A stretch of 46,468 nt of DNA, from NCBI GenBank assembly GCA_937923325.1, contig CAKZUQ010000024.1, forward strand, positions 1 to 46,468, read 5' to 3'. The position numbers were made by a program, and so were the translations under genes. Below, in pieces: positions 8,552 through 16,946 of this stretch. The notes under the pieces are model-generated. The model made no database searches and had not been told where the DNA came from. It saw only the letters and a program-made list of their open reading frames with translations. Every line of letters begins with the position of its first letter. Positions within the stretch are counted from its first letter, which is position 1. The DNA is from an uncultured Bacteriovoracaceae bacterium. GTDB taxonomy: Bacteria > Bdellovibrionota > Bacteriovoracia > Bacteriovoracales > Bacteriovoracaceae.

Positions 8552-9488
8552 CTATACTAAACCCCTTATTTTTAATTGCTATAAACCTGAAGGAAAATCA
8601 TCTTTCGATGTCGTCAGACATTTTAAAAGAAATCTTCCTCGAGGTTATGGAAAAATTGGTCACTTCGGAACTTTAGATCCATTTGCTTGTGGTGTTTTAA
8701 TGATTGGTGTCAATGGTGCCGCTAAGCTTAACAATTTTATTCACGACTATCTTCCTAAGTCCTATATCGCTACAGGTATTTTAGGCTTAGATTCTGAGAC
8801 TGGAGACTTGACTGAAGGCCATTCTCAAAAAGATGAAAGTGACTACCTTAAAAATGTAATTTCTAAGTTTGATGTTGAATTTATTGAGAAAACTCTAAGA
8901 GAACAATTTCTTGGAAAATATATGCAAGCGCCTCATATTTACTCTGCTGCTAAACATGAAGGAATGGCCCTTCATAAGTGGGCTAGGAAAGAGGGAGTTA
9001 AAATTCAAAAAGATAAAAAAGAAAGACAGGTGTATGAAATAGATGTCTTATCTTATGACTTTCCCAAATTAGTAATTGAATTTAAAGTAAGCTCTGGAAC
9101 TTATATAAGAACTCTTTTTAAAGATTGTGCTAATCATCTTGGAACTTTAGGAACATTAAGTAATCTTGAAAGAAACAGAGTTGGAGGGTGTAATATATCA
9201 AATACAATCCCTGAACGGAAGTGGCCTGTTAAAGATGAACAATGGGATATTTCAGAGTTTGGATTAGATGTTAGAGATGTATTAGAATTTTCAATAATAA
9301 CTTTTCAAAATAAAGAAGCTAAGCTTTATTCTAATGGAGTGAAACTCAACTTTGATAGAGCATTCAAGGTTAAAAAAAATAGTTTTCTAACTCATTATTG
9401 GATTGAAAATTTTGAAGGTGAATTACTTGGACTTGCTAAGGTTGTTGATAATCAAATTGTCTCTGAATTTAATTTATCTTCTAAGTAA
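8532..9488 (+). CDS. truB: tRNA pseudouridine(55) synthase TruB
   Basis: TruB makes pseudouridine 55 in the T-loop of tRNAs. The catalytic motif is KIGHFGTLDPFACGVL with Asp49 as the nucleophile. Family elements YKPEGKSSFD near the start and SSGTYIRTL in the second half are also present. The start ATG lies inside the end of rbfA. The 318-aa length is normal. The 3' end overlaps the convergent plsC-like gene by 37 bases, so transcripts of the two run into each other. Confidence 0.95.
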   Translation: MKSEISNYTKPLIFNCYKPEGKSSFDVVRHFKRNLPRGYGKIGHFGTLDPFACGVLMIGVNGAAKLNNFIHDYLPKSYIATGILGLDSETGDLTEGHSQKDESDYLKNVISKFDVEFIEKTLREQFLGKYMQAPHIYSAAKHEGMALHKWARKEGVKIQKDKKERQVYEIDVLSYDFPKLVIEFKVSSGTYIRTLFKDCANHLGTLGTLSNLERNRVGGCNISNTIPERKWPVKDEQWDISEFGLDVRDVLEFSIITFQNKEAKLYSNGVKLNFDRAFKVKKNSFLTHYWIENFEGELLGLAKVVDNQIVSEFNLSSK

Positions 9489-10228
9489 CTATAATTTTTT
9501 TCGACCTTGTTCCAACAATGTTTAATGAAGCTTTCTTTTGATGGGAAGTCTTTTGGCAGTGAGGCTTCTGATATATATAACCCAATAACTTTACCAAAAT
9601 TCAAAAATTTACGTTTGTGAAATAAATCATTATTATTGTAAATACTAATTGAGTAAACCGGAATATTATTATCATATGCATGGGCCATTAGAGGGGTCTT
9701 AATCCTATTTACTGGTTTGGGTGAGTTCGCTTCCTTATTTCTAGAGCCCTCAGGGTAATATTGTAGGCCGTTGGAATAGTTGTGGAGTCTAAATATCGCT
9801 TTATTGAGAGTTTCTTTTCTAGATAATAAACTTTTTCTATCAACAGGTATTGCTCCAGCTGAATAAGCACTGATTCCAAAAAATGGAATATAAAGAAGTG
9901 ACTTCTTCATTATTGGTGCAGATTGGAAACTTGTAAGAATTAGTGGGATGTCCATCAAGCTTTGATGATTAGATATATAAAGACCACTTGGATTATTCTT
10001 TGACTTTAATTCCTCTGGTCTTTTATCTTCATTATAAATCTCACTATCTATGGCCCAAAAGAGATATATTGCCAATAGTTTCCAACAAGGAGAGGTCCAT
10101 TTGAGTCTTTTACCTGGATCAAAAGGTAGGACTAAAATACTCAAGGGAAATAATGTAATAAAATATAAAGCTATTACTGTTATAACAACAAAGATAACTC
10201 TTAAATAGTGTAAGGAATTTTTAATCAT
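9452..10228 (-). CDS. plsC: 1-acyl-sn-glycerol-3-phosphate acyltransferase (PlsC-like)
   Basis: Membrane acyltransferase that makes phosphatidic acid from lysophosphatidic acid, or a close paralogue. A hydrophobic segment at residues 8-35 anchors the N-terminus. Motif I is NHQSLMD with His88 and Asp93; the glycerol-phosphate-binding motif is YPEGSR (158-163). Both are intact. It is the last gene of a minus-strand trio: its start overlaps the stop of the amidase gene by one base. The PlsC superfamily includes enzymes acting on other lysolipids, so the acceptor is not certain. Confidence 0.88.
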   Translation of the reverse strand: MIKNSLHYLRVIFVVITVIALYFITLFPLSILVLPFDPGKRLKWTSPCWKLLAIYLFWAIDSEIYNEDKRPEELKSKNNPSGLYISNHQSLMDIPLILTSFQSAPIMKKSLLYIPFFGISAYSAGAIPVDRKSLLSRKETLNKAIFRLHNYSNGLQYYPEGSRNKEANSPKPVNRIKTPLMAHAYDNNIPVYSISIYNNNDLFHKRKFLNFGKVIGLYISEASLPKDFPSKESFIKHCWNKVEKNYSYLEDKLNSETI

Positions 10229-10914
10229 TAGGATAAATACTTATCTAATTCATTTGATATTAGAAGGTTCTTTAGTCCTTTTTCATTGTCTGTCCAAATT
10301 TTATTTAAAGTGATCTCCTCGCTTATTTCAGGACACTCAAAAGTAATCAGTGGACTATTATACTTTTCAGGTAAAAATGTTCCAAGGGATCCAGGGGTTG
10401 GATAACCAATATCGTCAGCAACTTCGTACTTATTAAAAGATGCTAAAAAATGAGAAATCTCTTTGGCATCTCCGTTATAATTAATAATTTCTTTCCATGT
10501 ATGAAACGAGATCGTGAATCCTGGAGGAAATTTTTTAAAAAGTTTTAGAAGAAATATATTTTCAGGTTCAGACAATGCTTCTGGTCCAGGATTATATCTT
10601 TCTTTCTTAGCTTCAGGTGACCAATCTTCGGTAGGGTAGTTTCTATTTAGATCTACACCGTGAGCATTAGTTCTTGTTCCTGATCTGTAACCATCTACAT
10701 TTAATATAGGAACTACAACAATGGGTAACTCTTTAATAGTGTGGTCTGTTTTGAGCCACTCAAAAAGATTTTTTAAAACACAAACACCTTCAACTTCATC
10801 ACCATGTGTTCCCGCGAGTAAGTATATATATTTATTTGACTGAATATCAGTTTTAAAAGCTTCTATTTCCATACCTTCTACAGATCTTCCAGAGGTAAGT
10901 GGTGAAAAAATCAT
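10228..10914 (-). CDS. mpaA: MpaA-like murein peptide amidase (M14 zinc carboxypeptidase family)
   Basis: M14-fold zinc enzyme. GTHGDE gives zinc ligands His37 and Glu40; the third ligand is His138 in SFHTW; catalytic Glu193 is in TFECPE. The stretch SGTRTNAHGVDLNRNYP is the signature shared with MpaA, which cleaves D-Glu-mDAP in free murein peptides during recycling. The C-terminal VGYPTPGS-like segment (IGYPTPGSLGTF) also matches MpaA. No signal peptide, so cytoplasmic as for MpaA. It overlaps the pterin-enzyme gene by four bases (ATGA). Function is inferred from family resemblance; other M14 specificities remain possible. Confidence 0.8.
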   Translation of the reverse strand: MIFSPLTSGRSVEGMEIEAFKTDIQSNKYIYLLAGTHGDEVEGVCVLKNLFEWLKTDHTIKELPIVVVPILNVDGYRSGTRTNAHGVDLNRNYPTEDWSPEAKKERYNPGPEALSEPENIFLLKLFKKFPPGFTISFHTWKEIINYNGDAKEISHFLASFNKYEVADDIGYPTPGSLGTFLPEKYNSPLITFECPEISEEITLNKIWTDNEKGLKNLLISNELDKYLS

Positions 10915-11405
10915 AGTTGCTCCTTGTGAACATAAACAGCAGATTGACCAGGAGTTTCTTCAACTTCTATTTCAAATAAAGCAAATTTAAAATTAAATCT
11001 TTCAAATGTAAGTTTTCTAACTTGTTCGTTTATATACACTGCAAGCCTTTCTGCACTTGTATTTGAAATCGGTAATAATAGAACATCAGTCTTGGGAAAA
11101 CTAAAGTTTGCATCTTTCGTTTTTAACTTAATATTCTCATTATCTTCATAAAGTTCAATTTGATGATTTTCTTTAGGTAATAAAAGTTTATGATCAAGGC
11201 TATCGCAAACTTCTCTAACTATTGGTTTTATATCCAAAAAGTCGAAAACCATATCAGCTTTTAAAGTGCTGGCCTCTCCTTTTACGAGAACGCGATAGTT
11301 ATGCCCATGTAGAGGTTCACGTGAACCATCTTCAAATATTAAGAAGTGACTGGCAGCAAAATTAAAATATTGCTTATAAACTTTAATGGAGTAGTTAATT
11401 TCCAA
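10911..11405 (-). CDS. 6-pyruvoyltetrahydropterin synthase family protein, PTPS-III type (QueD/PTPS fold)
   Basis: The T-fold pterin enzyme pattern is clear: zinc ligands His20, His33 and His35 (FAASHF, LHGHNY), SLDHKLLL and the final EVEETPGQSAVY. QueD and true PTPS carry a catalytic Cys in CxxxHGH. Here that position is Arg29, and instead Glu30 gives ExxHGH (EPLHGH). This is the PTPS-III motif, in which the enzyme makes 6-hydroxymethyl-dihydropterin and can replace FolB in folate synthesis (family knowledge). It is the first gene of a minus-strand trio with the MpaA-like and PlsC-like genes. Folate rather than queuosine is therefore the likelier pathway, by inference. Confidence 0.85.
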   Translation of the reverse strand: MEINYSIKVYKQYFNFAASHFLIFEDGSREPLHGHNYRVLVKGEASTLKADMVFDFLDIKPIVREVCDSLDHKLLLPKENHQIELYEDNENIKLKTKDANFSFPKTDVLLLPISNTSAERLAVYINEQVRKLTFERFNFKFALFEIEVEETPGQSAVYVHKEQL

Positions 11406-11505
11406 CTTTAATCCTTATATTTTTAAAGAAATTCATCAACAGATTATAAAACCTAAAGTAAAATGAAAAGAAAATATTAATAAAATGCTGCAATGCAGGT
11501 GCTAT

Positions 11506-12132
11506 GTGAAGAAAAAACTATTAAATGCAATAAAACTATTAGAAGTTAATCTAAATTTATCTGTTGAAGAGAGGTCTTTACTTAACGATCTTAAGCGTAA
11601 AGTAAGTAATCTCGTTGAAGAAACTCTATCAAAAGTAACTTCCTCCAATGAAATATCTAGGCACAAAGATCTTATCGACTCTAAATATGACATGGTTGTC
11701 TATAGTGACGGTGCTTGTAGAGGAAACCCTGGTCCAGGCTCTTATGGTTTATATATAGAAAACCTAAATGAGAGTACATATACTGAAAGTGATAGCTTTA
11801 AAGTTACAACAAATAATAAAATGGAACTTTTAGGTATTATTAAAGGGCTTGAATATGCCATAAAAGAAGATGCTAAAAGAGTTTTAGTTGTAACTGACTC
11901 AAAATATGCCATTAATGGTATGGAGTCATGGATGGCCGGATGGAAAGCTAGAGGCTGGAAAAAAGCCGATAAGAAAACTCCTGAAAATGTTGAAATGTGG
12001 CAAATACTTGATCGTTATAAAGATAAGTTTTCACTTTTAAACTTTGAATGGGTGAAAGGGCATAGTGGTCATCCTCAAAATGAATTATGTGATCAATTGG
12101 CTAATAAAGCACTAGATGAAGCTGGTTTTTAA
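11506..12132 (+). CDS. rnhA: Ribonuclease HI with an N-terminal helical extension
   Basis: RNase HI cuts RNA in RNA-DNA hybrids. The catalytic domain begins at VVYSDGACRGNPGPGSYG; the carboxylates, numbered from an ATG at 11485, are Asp75, Glu114 (NNKMEL), Asp138 (VTDSKY) and Asp203 (NELCDQLA), with His193 in KGHSGH. A charged helical region of about 60 residues precedes it and is not a recognised hybrid-binding domain. I prefer the GTG at 11506 because AGGTG stands just before it, while the in-frame ATG at 11485 has no ribosome-binding site. It starts a plus-strand run and overlaps the next gene by 17 bases. Confidence 0.94.
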   Translation: MKKKLLNAIKLLEVNLNLSVEERSLLNDLKRKVSNLVEETLSKVTSSNEISRHKDLIDSKYDMVVYSDGACRGNPGPGSYGLYIENLNESTYTESDSFKVTTNNKMELLGIIKGLEYAIKEDAKRVLVVTDSKYAINGMESWMAGWKARGWKKADKKTPENVEMWQILDRYKDKFSLLNFEWVKGHSGHPQNELCDQLANKALDEAGF

Positions 12133-12919
12133 TTTTCTTATATTGTCAGTATTTATGACTGGCAATACATTCGCATGCAAGCTTGATTCAAGTTTTAATT
12201 ATGTTGCTCTCTCTGCACCAATATCTGTTTTGATGAAAGAACTAAATGTAATTAATCAAGCTAGTTTTATTGGATCTTTTCATCCATTTAAAGAAAAAGT
12301 AAAAAAGGTCGATGGTGGTATATTTTTAAGATTAAAAAATCTAAAACTTACTAATAATAGTGTCTTGTTCTACGACAAATCCCAAGAGCTTGGAAAAGAA
12401 CTCTCTGGTTTAAAAGTAAACAAAGAAGAAGTTGATACATATGGCCTCTCGTCAATAAAGGCCACAGAAAAGCTTATCGAATTACTTAGTAAGTATCTTA
12501 ATAATTGTCATAATGAAATTCAAATAATAAAAAAACGTCTTCATGTTATTCAGAAAAAACTTTTGAGTACAAAATTTACTAAAAGCTACTTATTTTTTTT
12601 AGGAGAAGTAACTAAAAGAAAACAACCGAATCTTATAATTGCCAGAGACGGTGTTGTTCTTGATTTACTTAAAAATAGTACATTTAAAACATATCCAAGT
12701 GATTTTCCTTATGTAAGTTGGTCTGCTAAAATATTAAAAAAATTAACTAATAAAACTCTTATAGGTCTAATCAATACAGAGACTAAATCTTTCGTTGAAG
12801 TTGGAACCGACAGATATAATATTGGTCAAAAAGGAGCTCTTATTCCTGGATATACACAAGCTCTACTTTTAGAGTATTTTCTAGATCAAATGGAGAGGAT
12901 GAATGAAAAAAATAAATAG
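12116..12919 (+). CDS. Exported periplasmic binding protein-like (probable ABC importer component)
   Basis: Residues 1-20 are a signal peptide ending NTFA, followed by Cys21, though the lipobox is poor. The mature start, NYVALSAPISVLMKELNV followed by QASFIGSF, resembles the opening of TroA/BtuF/FhuD-type binding proteins, which begin with a VALSP-type strand and a helix. The rest is divergent. The context supports the role: an ATPase and a FecCD-type permease follow two genes later. The ligand (metal chelate, haem or cobalamin class) cannot be read from sequence. It overlaps rnhA and the next gene. Confidence 0.6.
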   Translation: MKLVFNFLILSVFMTGNTFACKLDSSFNYVALSAPISVLMKELNVINQASFIGSFHPFKEKVKKVDGGIFLRLKNLKLTNNSVLFYDKSQELGKELSGLKVNKEEVDTYGLSSIKATEKLIELLSKYLNNCHNEIQIIKKRLHVIQKKLLSTKFTKSYLFFLGEVTKRKQPNLIIARDGVVLDLLKNSTFKTYPSDFPYVSWSAKILKKLTNKTLIGLINTETKSFVEVGTDRYNIGQKGALIPGYTQALLLEYFLDQMERMNEKNK

Positions 12920-13346
12920 TATGCTTGATGAATATTCAGAAAGTCATCAAAATAGAACCAACAAAATAGTTCATAAGTTTTGTGTTCCAACTATTTTATT
13001 TAGCGTCATTGGTTTAATATTACTTATTCCAACTCCTAGCTTCTTAGGTGATTTGAATTGGGCTTTAATTTCAATGTCTTTAGTCTTTTTATATTATTTA
13101 AGACTAAGTATTAAATACGCACTTTTAATTATTCCTGTTTTTATTCTTATGTACTTTGGAAATTTATATCTTTTCAATAACGATATTTTACTTTTCTCTT
13201 CAGTGATAATTTTTGTAATTAGTTGGGCAGCTCAATTTTGGGGGCATAAAATTGAAGGTAAGAAACCTAGCTTCTTAAAAGATATATTCTTCTTATTAAT
13301 AGGTCCACTTTGGGTTCTTAAAACTAGTTTAAATCTGAAGGATTAA
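12903..13346 (+). CDS. Mpo1-like (DUF962) membrane protein
   Basis: The 147-aa protein has four hydrophobic segments. It carries the family's N-terminal HQNRTNKIVHKFCVP motif and C-terminal WAAQFWGHKIEGKKPS motif, whose histidines bind iron in yeast Mpo1, a 2-hydroxy fatty acid dioxygenase. The start is ATG at 12903 behind GGAGAGG, overlapping the binding-protein gene by 17 bases. Its place inside a transporter operon is odd; the bacterial substrate is not established. Confidence 0.82.
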   Translation: MKKINSMLDEYSESHQNRTNKIVHKFCVPTILFSVIGLILLIPTPSFLGDLNWALISMSLVFLYYLRLSIKYALLIIPVFILMYFGNLYLFNNDILLFSSVIIFVISWAAQFWGHKIEGKKPSFLKDIFFLLIGPLWVLKTSLNLKD

Positions 13347-13356
13347 GAAGGTTATC

Positions 13357-13926
13357 TTGCAAATAAAAAAAAATAATTTTATCAAGATAAATGGTTACCC
13401 AGTTTCTGTTGATATTAAACTCTTTTCAAATAAAATAAATTTGATTCTAGGTGAAAATGGGATAGGGAAATCTAGTTTTTTGAAAGGTATTTTAAAGGAA
13501 GGTTTTAAAGGATCATTTTGCTTTCAAGAAAGACTCGTAAGTATAAATTCTATTAAAGTCAATGGCCTACTCCAAACCTTAAAGAAGAATTCTCTTATTA
13601 ATAATGAAATAATCGATGATCTTCTTGAACAATTTAACCTTAGGTCTTGTCTTGATAAAGAGATTAACCACTTGTCTGGAGGCGAGAATCAATCATTAAA
13701 GATTGTGATCAATTTTGCCAGAAAAGATAAAGTTTTAATCTTTGATGAACCTTCTCAATATCTAGATGAAAAAAATGTCAAAAATTTCTCTGAACTGGTT
13801 GCAAAGAACTTAAATGATAAAATTATATTAATTGTTGAGCACAATTATGATTATCTTTCCCACCTTGAACTTAAGTTTTGTGAAATGAAAAAAAATCAAA
13901 ACCGAATCGAGTTAAAAAATGTTTGA
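13357..13926 (+). CDS. ABC transporter ATP-binding protein
   Basis: A minimal nucleotide-binding subunit of 189 aa. Walker A is GENGIGKSS (32-40), the Q-loop is Gln57, the signature is LSGGEN (106-111), Walker B is VLIFDEP (126-132) and the switch His162 is in VEHN. All catalytic positions are intact, but it is shorter than the usual 240-260 aa. The start is TTG behind AAGAAGG. It overlaps the permease gene by eight bases, so the pair almost certainly forms one BtuCD/FecCDE-type importer. Confidence 0.9.
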   Translation: MQIKKNNFIKINGYPVSVDIKLFSNKINLILGENGIGKSSFLKGILKEGFKGSFCFQERLVSINSIKVNGLLQTLKKNSLINNEIIDDLLEQFNLRSCLDKEINHLSGGENQSLKIVINFARKDKVLIFDEPSQYLDEKNVKNFSELVAKNLNDKIILIVEHNYDYLSHLELKFCEMKKNQNRIELKNV

Positions 13927-14770
13927 AATAATTGAACGCTCATTAATTGCTTTCTTTTGTGGTTACTCTTTATGTTTAAGTGGTAGTCTTTCACAACTAT
14001 CCACAAATAATAATCTGAGTAGTCCTTCTACACTAGGCTTTACTGGAATTGGTGTGCTTTCCATCCTAATATCTTTCTTTTTTAAGAAGTTTTTTGATAT
14101 CGATTTTGAGCTAGAGTATTTATCACTTCTAACGCTTACTCTTCTTATTTTAGGGATAGTTTTATTTATTAATGGCCAAAAGCTAACGAAAGTAAAAAAC
14201 TTAATATTATTAGGCCTTGGATTTAACCTCTTTGTTGGAGCAATATTTAGCGTTGTTAATTTTATCCTTATTTCAAAAGGTGTATCTTTTCCTAATTCTA
14301 TTTGGTTTGGAAATTTTAGATATGTTTCTTTAGAGCATATATATATATTCAGTTTCTTGTTTCTTTTTTCTAATATTTTTGTAAAAAAATATACTTCGAA
14401 TTTGGAGCTTTTAAATTTTGGAGACTTATTCTGTGCTAATTTCAAAATTCAAGCTGATCGATTAGTTCTAAAATCACTATTTTTATCTTTAATGTTAACT
14501 TCATTTACAGTGATCTTCTTTGGAGTTTTTTCGTTTGTAGGACTTGTTATGCCTCATATACTGAGATCATTTAGCTTTTTTAAGTATTCTGTAAGAAACG
14601 AGCTAATATTGGGACCTTACATCTCTGGAGTTACGCTACTTTCTTTAGACTTAATTTGCTATGAATGGCCAATAAATGGAGCAGAGTTACCAGTTGGAAT
14701 GTTAAGTACAATCTTTGGATCTTTGGCCTTAATTACTATACTGTTAAGGTCTGATAAAGAAAGTAGTTAG
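13919..14770 (+). CDS. FecCD-family ABC transporter permease
   Basis: The 283-aa protein is hydrophobic throughout, with about eight or nine membrane segments. Family landmarks are the early SGSLSQLSTNNNLSSPSTLG (as in SGAxxQxxxRNPLAxPxxLG), the coupling-helix region FSFVGLVMPHILRSF and the late ELPVGMLSTIFGSLALITIL. It is shorter than typical 320-350 aa permeases. Transporters of this family import iron-siderophores, haem or cobalamin; no TonB receptor gene is nearby to narrow this down. Confidence 0.88.
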   Translation: MFEIIERSLIAFFCGYSLCLSGSLSQLSTNNNLSSPSTLGFTGIGVLSILISFFFKKFFDIDFELEYLSLLTLTLLILGIVLFINGQKLTKVKNLILLGLGFNLFVGAIFSVVNFILISKGVSFPNSIWFGNFRYVSLEHIYIFSFLFLFSNIFVKKYTSNLELLNFGDLFCANFKIQADRLVLKSLFLSLMLTSFTVIFFGVFSFVGLVMPHILRSFSFFKYSVRNELILGPYISGVTLLSLDLICYEWPINGAELPVGMLSTIFGSLALITILLRSDKESS

Positions 14771-14843
14771 AATTGCTTGGCATTTAGTATCGATATGTTT
14801 ACAATTTTTCATATCAATAATTAACTAATAAAGGATTATATTA

Positions 14844-15566
14844 ATGAAAAAAATCGCACTTGTTGCTCTTAGTATTTTTGCCTTATCTGCTTGTAACTCA
14901 GGTTCAGGTAATAAAGCATCTAACGTTAAACTTAAAACAGAAGAAGACAAAACTTTTTATGCTATGGGATTCATGCTTGGATCTAACTTAGCAAGACTTG
15001 AACTTAAAGATGGTGAGTTAGCTGCTCTTTACAAAGGACTAGAATCTTCTGCAAAAAGTAAAAAAGCTGAAATTGAATTACAAAGTTACCAACCTAAAAT
15101 TCAAGAAATGTTTAAGAAAAGAATGGAAAAGATTGCTGCTAAACAACAAGCTGGTGGTAAAAAATTCATTGAAGATTTCTTAAAGAAAAATAAAGATGCT
15201 AAAAAAACAAAAAGTGGTTTAGTTTACCAAATTATGAAAGCTGGTTCTAATAAGAAACCAACAGCTACTGAAACTGTTGAAGTTCACTACCATGGAACTT
15301 TAACAAGTGGAGAAGTTTTTGATTCTTCTGTTGATAGAGGTAAGACGATATCTTTCCCACTTAATAGAGTTATTAAAGGTTGGACTGAAGGTGTTCAGTT
15401 AATCGGAGAAGGTGGTAAAATAAAATTAGTAATCCCACCTGAGTTAGCTTATGGTGAAGCTGGTGCACCTCCAAAAATTCCTGGTGGAGCAACTTTAGTA
15501 TTTGAAGTTGAGTTATTTAAAATTAAAAAAGAAGAGATGAAGAAAAAAGAAGCTAAAAAGAAGTAA
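14844..15566 (+). CDS. FKBP-type peptidyl-prolyl isomerase lipoprotein (FkpA/Mip-like)
   Basis: A lipoprotein signal with lipobox LSAC puts Cys17 at the mature N-terminus. Residues about 28-115 form the helical dimerisation arm of the FkpA/Mip type. The FKBP domain spans about 125-226 with its active-site residues: Tyr149, Phe159-Asp160, Val177-Ile178, Trp180 and Tyr203. A Lys/Glu tail follows. It would catalyse prolyl isomerisation and act as a chaperone in the periplasm. It has its own AAGGA ribosome-binding site and is closed by the strong terminator at 15591. Confidence 0.93.
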   Translation: MKKIALVALSIFALSACNSGSGNKASNVKLKTEEDKTFYAMGFMLGSNLARLELKDGELAALYKGLESSAKSKKAEIELQSYQPKIQEMFKKRMEKIAAKQQAGGKKFIEDFLKKNKDAKKTKSGLVYQIMKAGSNKKPTATETVEVHYHGTLTSGEVFDSSVDRGKTISFPLNRVIKGWTEGVQLIGEGGKIKLVIPPELAYGEAGAPPKIPGGATLVFEVELFKIKKEEMKKKEAKKK

Positions 15567-15590
15567 GACCTAAATAAATTAACTATGAGG

Positions 15591-15621
15591 AAGCCAGGTT
15601 TAAGAATCTGGCTTTTTTTTT
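15591..15621 (+). terminator. Rho-independent terminator after the FKBP gene
   Basis: AAGCCAG (15591-15597) pairs with CTGGCTT (15608-15614), extended inward by a wobble and two A-T pairs, followed by nine T. The last T touches the ATG of the next gene at 15622. Confidence 0.88.
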
Positions 15622-16587
15622 ATGAAATATATTATCTTAATATTACCTTTATTTGTATTTGCCTTTAATGAAAAACCTTTACTAGAATATACCTCAAAAA
15701 AAGGCCTTTCTAATAAATCATTAATTATAATTCAAGATGACAAAGTGGTCTTTGAAAAATACTTTGAAGGTAATAAAAACACCAAACATCTTGTTTGGTC
15801 TATGTCCAAATCTATATCATCTTTATTATTTGGAATTGCTGAGTCTAAAAAGCATATTAATAAAGAAGAGTTGATTTCTGATTTTTTTAAGACAAAGCAT
15901 AACTATAAACTTATTGATCTTTTATATATGGCCAGTGGTATCAACTGGAAAGAAGTTTACGATAAATCTCCTTTCAATTCTGATGTTGTTAGAATGCTTT
16001 ATATTGAGAGAAAGAAGTCAGTAGCAGACTATATACTGTCTTTAAATACATATCCTAAACAGGAATTTAATTACTCAAGTGGTGATACGAATCTTTTTAT
16101 GGCCGCATTAGCATCGCGTGTTCCAAACAAATTAACTTATCCTTGGGATTATTTTTTCACTCCTTTAGGTATTGATGCAGTATTTGAAAAGGATGCTAAA
16201 GATGTATTCATGGGATCATCTTATATATATTTATCCTCAGATGATTTAGTAAAAATTGCAAAACTACTTTTAAATAAAGGAAAGTTTGGCAAACATCAAG
16301 TTGTTCCCAAGGCTTATATGAAGTTTGCTACAAGTATAAATCCATACTCAAAATTGAAATGTTCTTCTCATATGAGCTATGGAGCTCAGTTTTGGCTTAA
16401 TCAAAAGTGTGAAAATCGCATACCTTTAAAAAATGTTCCATTGGATGCTTTTGCAATGCTTGGGTATGAGGGACAAAGTGTATTCGTTATTCCAAGTATG
16501 AAACTTATTGCCGTAAGGTTGGCCAAGGATACCAAAAAAATTGATTTAAATTCTTATATGGATTTAATTATAAAGGAATTTAGATGA
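15622..16587 (+). CDS. Exported serine hydrolase, beta-lactamase/S12 family
   Basis: A signal peptide (residues 1-15, ending in FVFAF) is followed by a penicillin-binding-fold domain. SxxK is Ser60-Met-Ser-Lys63 in VWSMSKS; the second motif is Tyr151-Ser-Ser in FNYSSGDT; the third region is GYEGQSVFVIP, as in class C-like esterases. Members include D-aminopeptidases, esterases and class C beta-lactamases, so the substrate is open. Its ATG follows directly on the terminator's U-tract and lacks a normal Shine-Dalgarno. It overlaps the next gene by four bases (ATGA). Confidence 0.87.
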   Translation: MKYIILILPLFVFAFNEKPLLEYTSKKGLSNKSLIIIQDDKVVFEKYFEGNKNTKHLVWSMSKSISSLLFGIAESKKHINKEELISDFFKTKHNYKLIDLLYMASGINWKEVYDKSPFNSDVVRMLYIERKKSVADYILSLNTYPKQEFNYSSGDTNLFMAALASRVPNKLTYPWDYFFTPLGIDAVFEKDAKDVFMGSSYIYLSSDDLVKIAKLLLNKGKFGKHQVVPKAYMKFATSINPYSKLKCSSHMSYGAQFWLNQKCENRIPLKNVPLDAFAMLGYEGQSVFVIPSMKLIAVRLAKDTKKIDLNSYMDLIIKEFR

Positions 16588-16889
16588 GGAAGAGTGTCTT
16601 ATTTATTTGTCTTGTCGCTGTAATTTTATTCTTAAAGTATACTTTTTTTACTAAGACTAACGTGTTGGAAATTCCTGAGCTCTTGGCCTCATCACGAAGT
16701 AAAGAGTTTTGTTCTTGTTATTTTATATTAAAAAATAATGAAGATTATTGTTTAAATCAAGTTTTAAAGGGGTACCCTTTATTTAAATATTTTATAGGTA
16801 ATGGACTTGTATCTTTTTCAAACCCTCTTTATCGTTCTACTTCTGTTGTGTCTGTAGATAAAAAGTATGGTTGTTATTTCAAAAAATAA
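16584..16889 (+). CDS. Small membrane-anchored protein with four cysteines, unknown function
   Basis: 101 aa. A hydrophobic segment at residues 4-22 gives a signal or anchor, and the rest should be periplasmic. Four Cys are arranged as CSC, then C in EDYC, then C near the end (YGCYF), which suggests disulfides. It is translationally coupled to the serine hydrolase (ATGA overlap) and probably works with it. I do not recognise a family. Confidence 0.65.
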   Translation: MRKSVLFICLVAVILFLKYTFFTKTNVLEIPELLASSRSKEFCSCYFILKNNEDYCLNQVLKGYPLFKYFIGNGLVSFSNPLYRSTSVVSVDKKYGCYFKK

Positions 16890-16893
16890 GTAA

Positions 16894-16925
16894 AAAAAAG
16901 CAATACTTTTATGTATTGCTTTTTT
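16894..16925. terminator. Bidirectional terminator between convergent genes
   Basis: AAAAAAGCAATAC and GTATTGCTTTTTT form a perfect 13-base inverted repeat with a six-base loop. A-run and T-run on the two sides let it work for the plus-strand gene ending at 16889 and the minus-strand gene ending at 16947. Confidence 0.92.
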
Positions 16926-16946
16926 TATATTTGTTATAGTTAGTTT

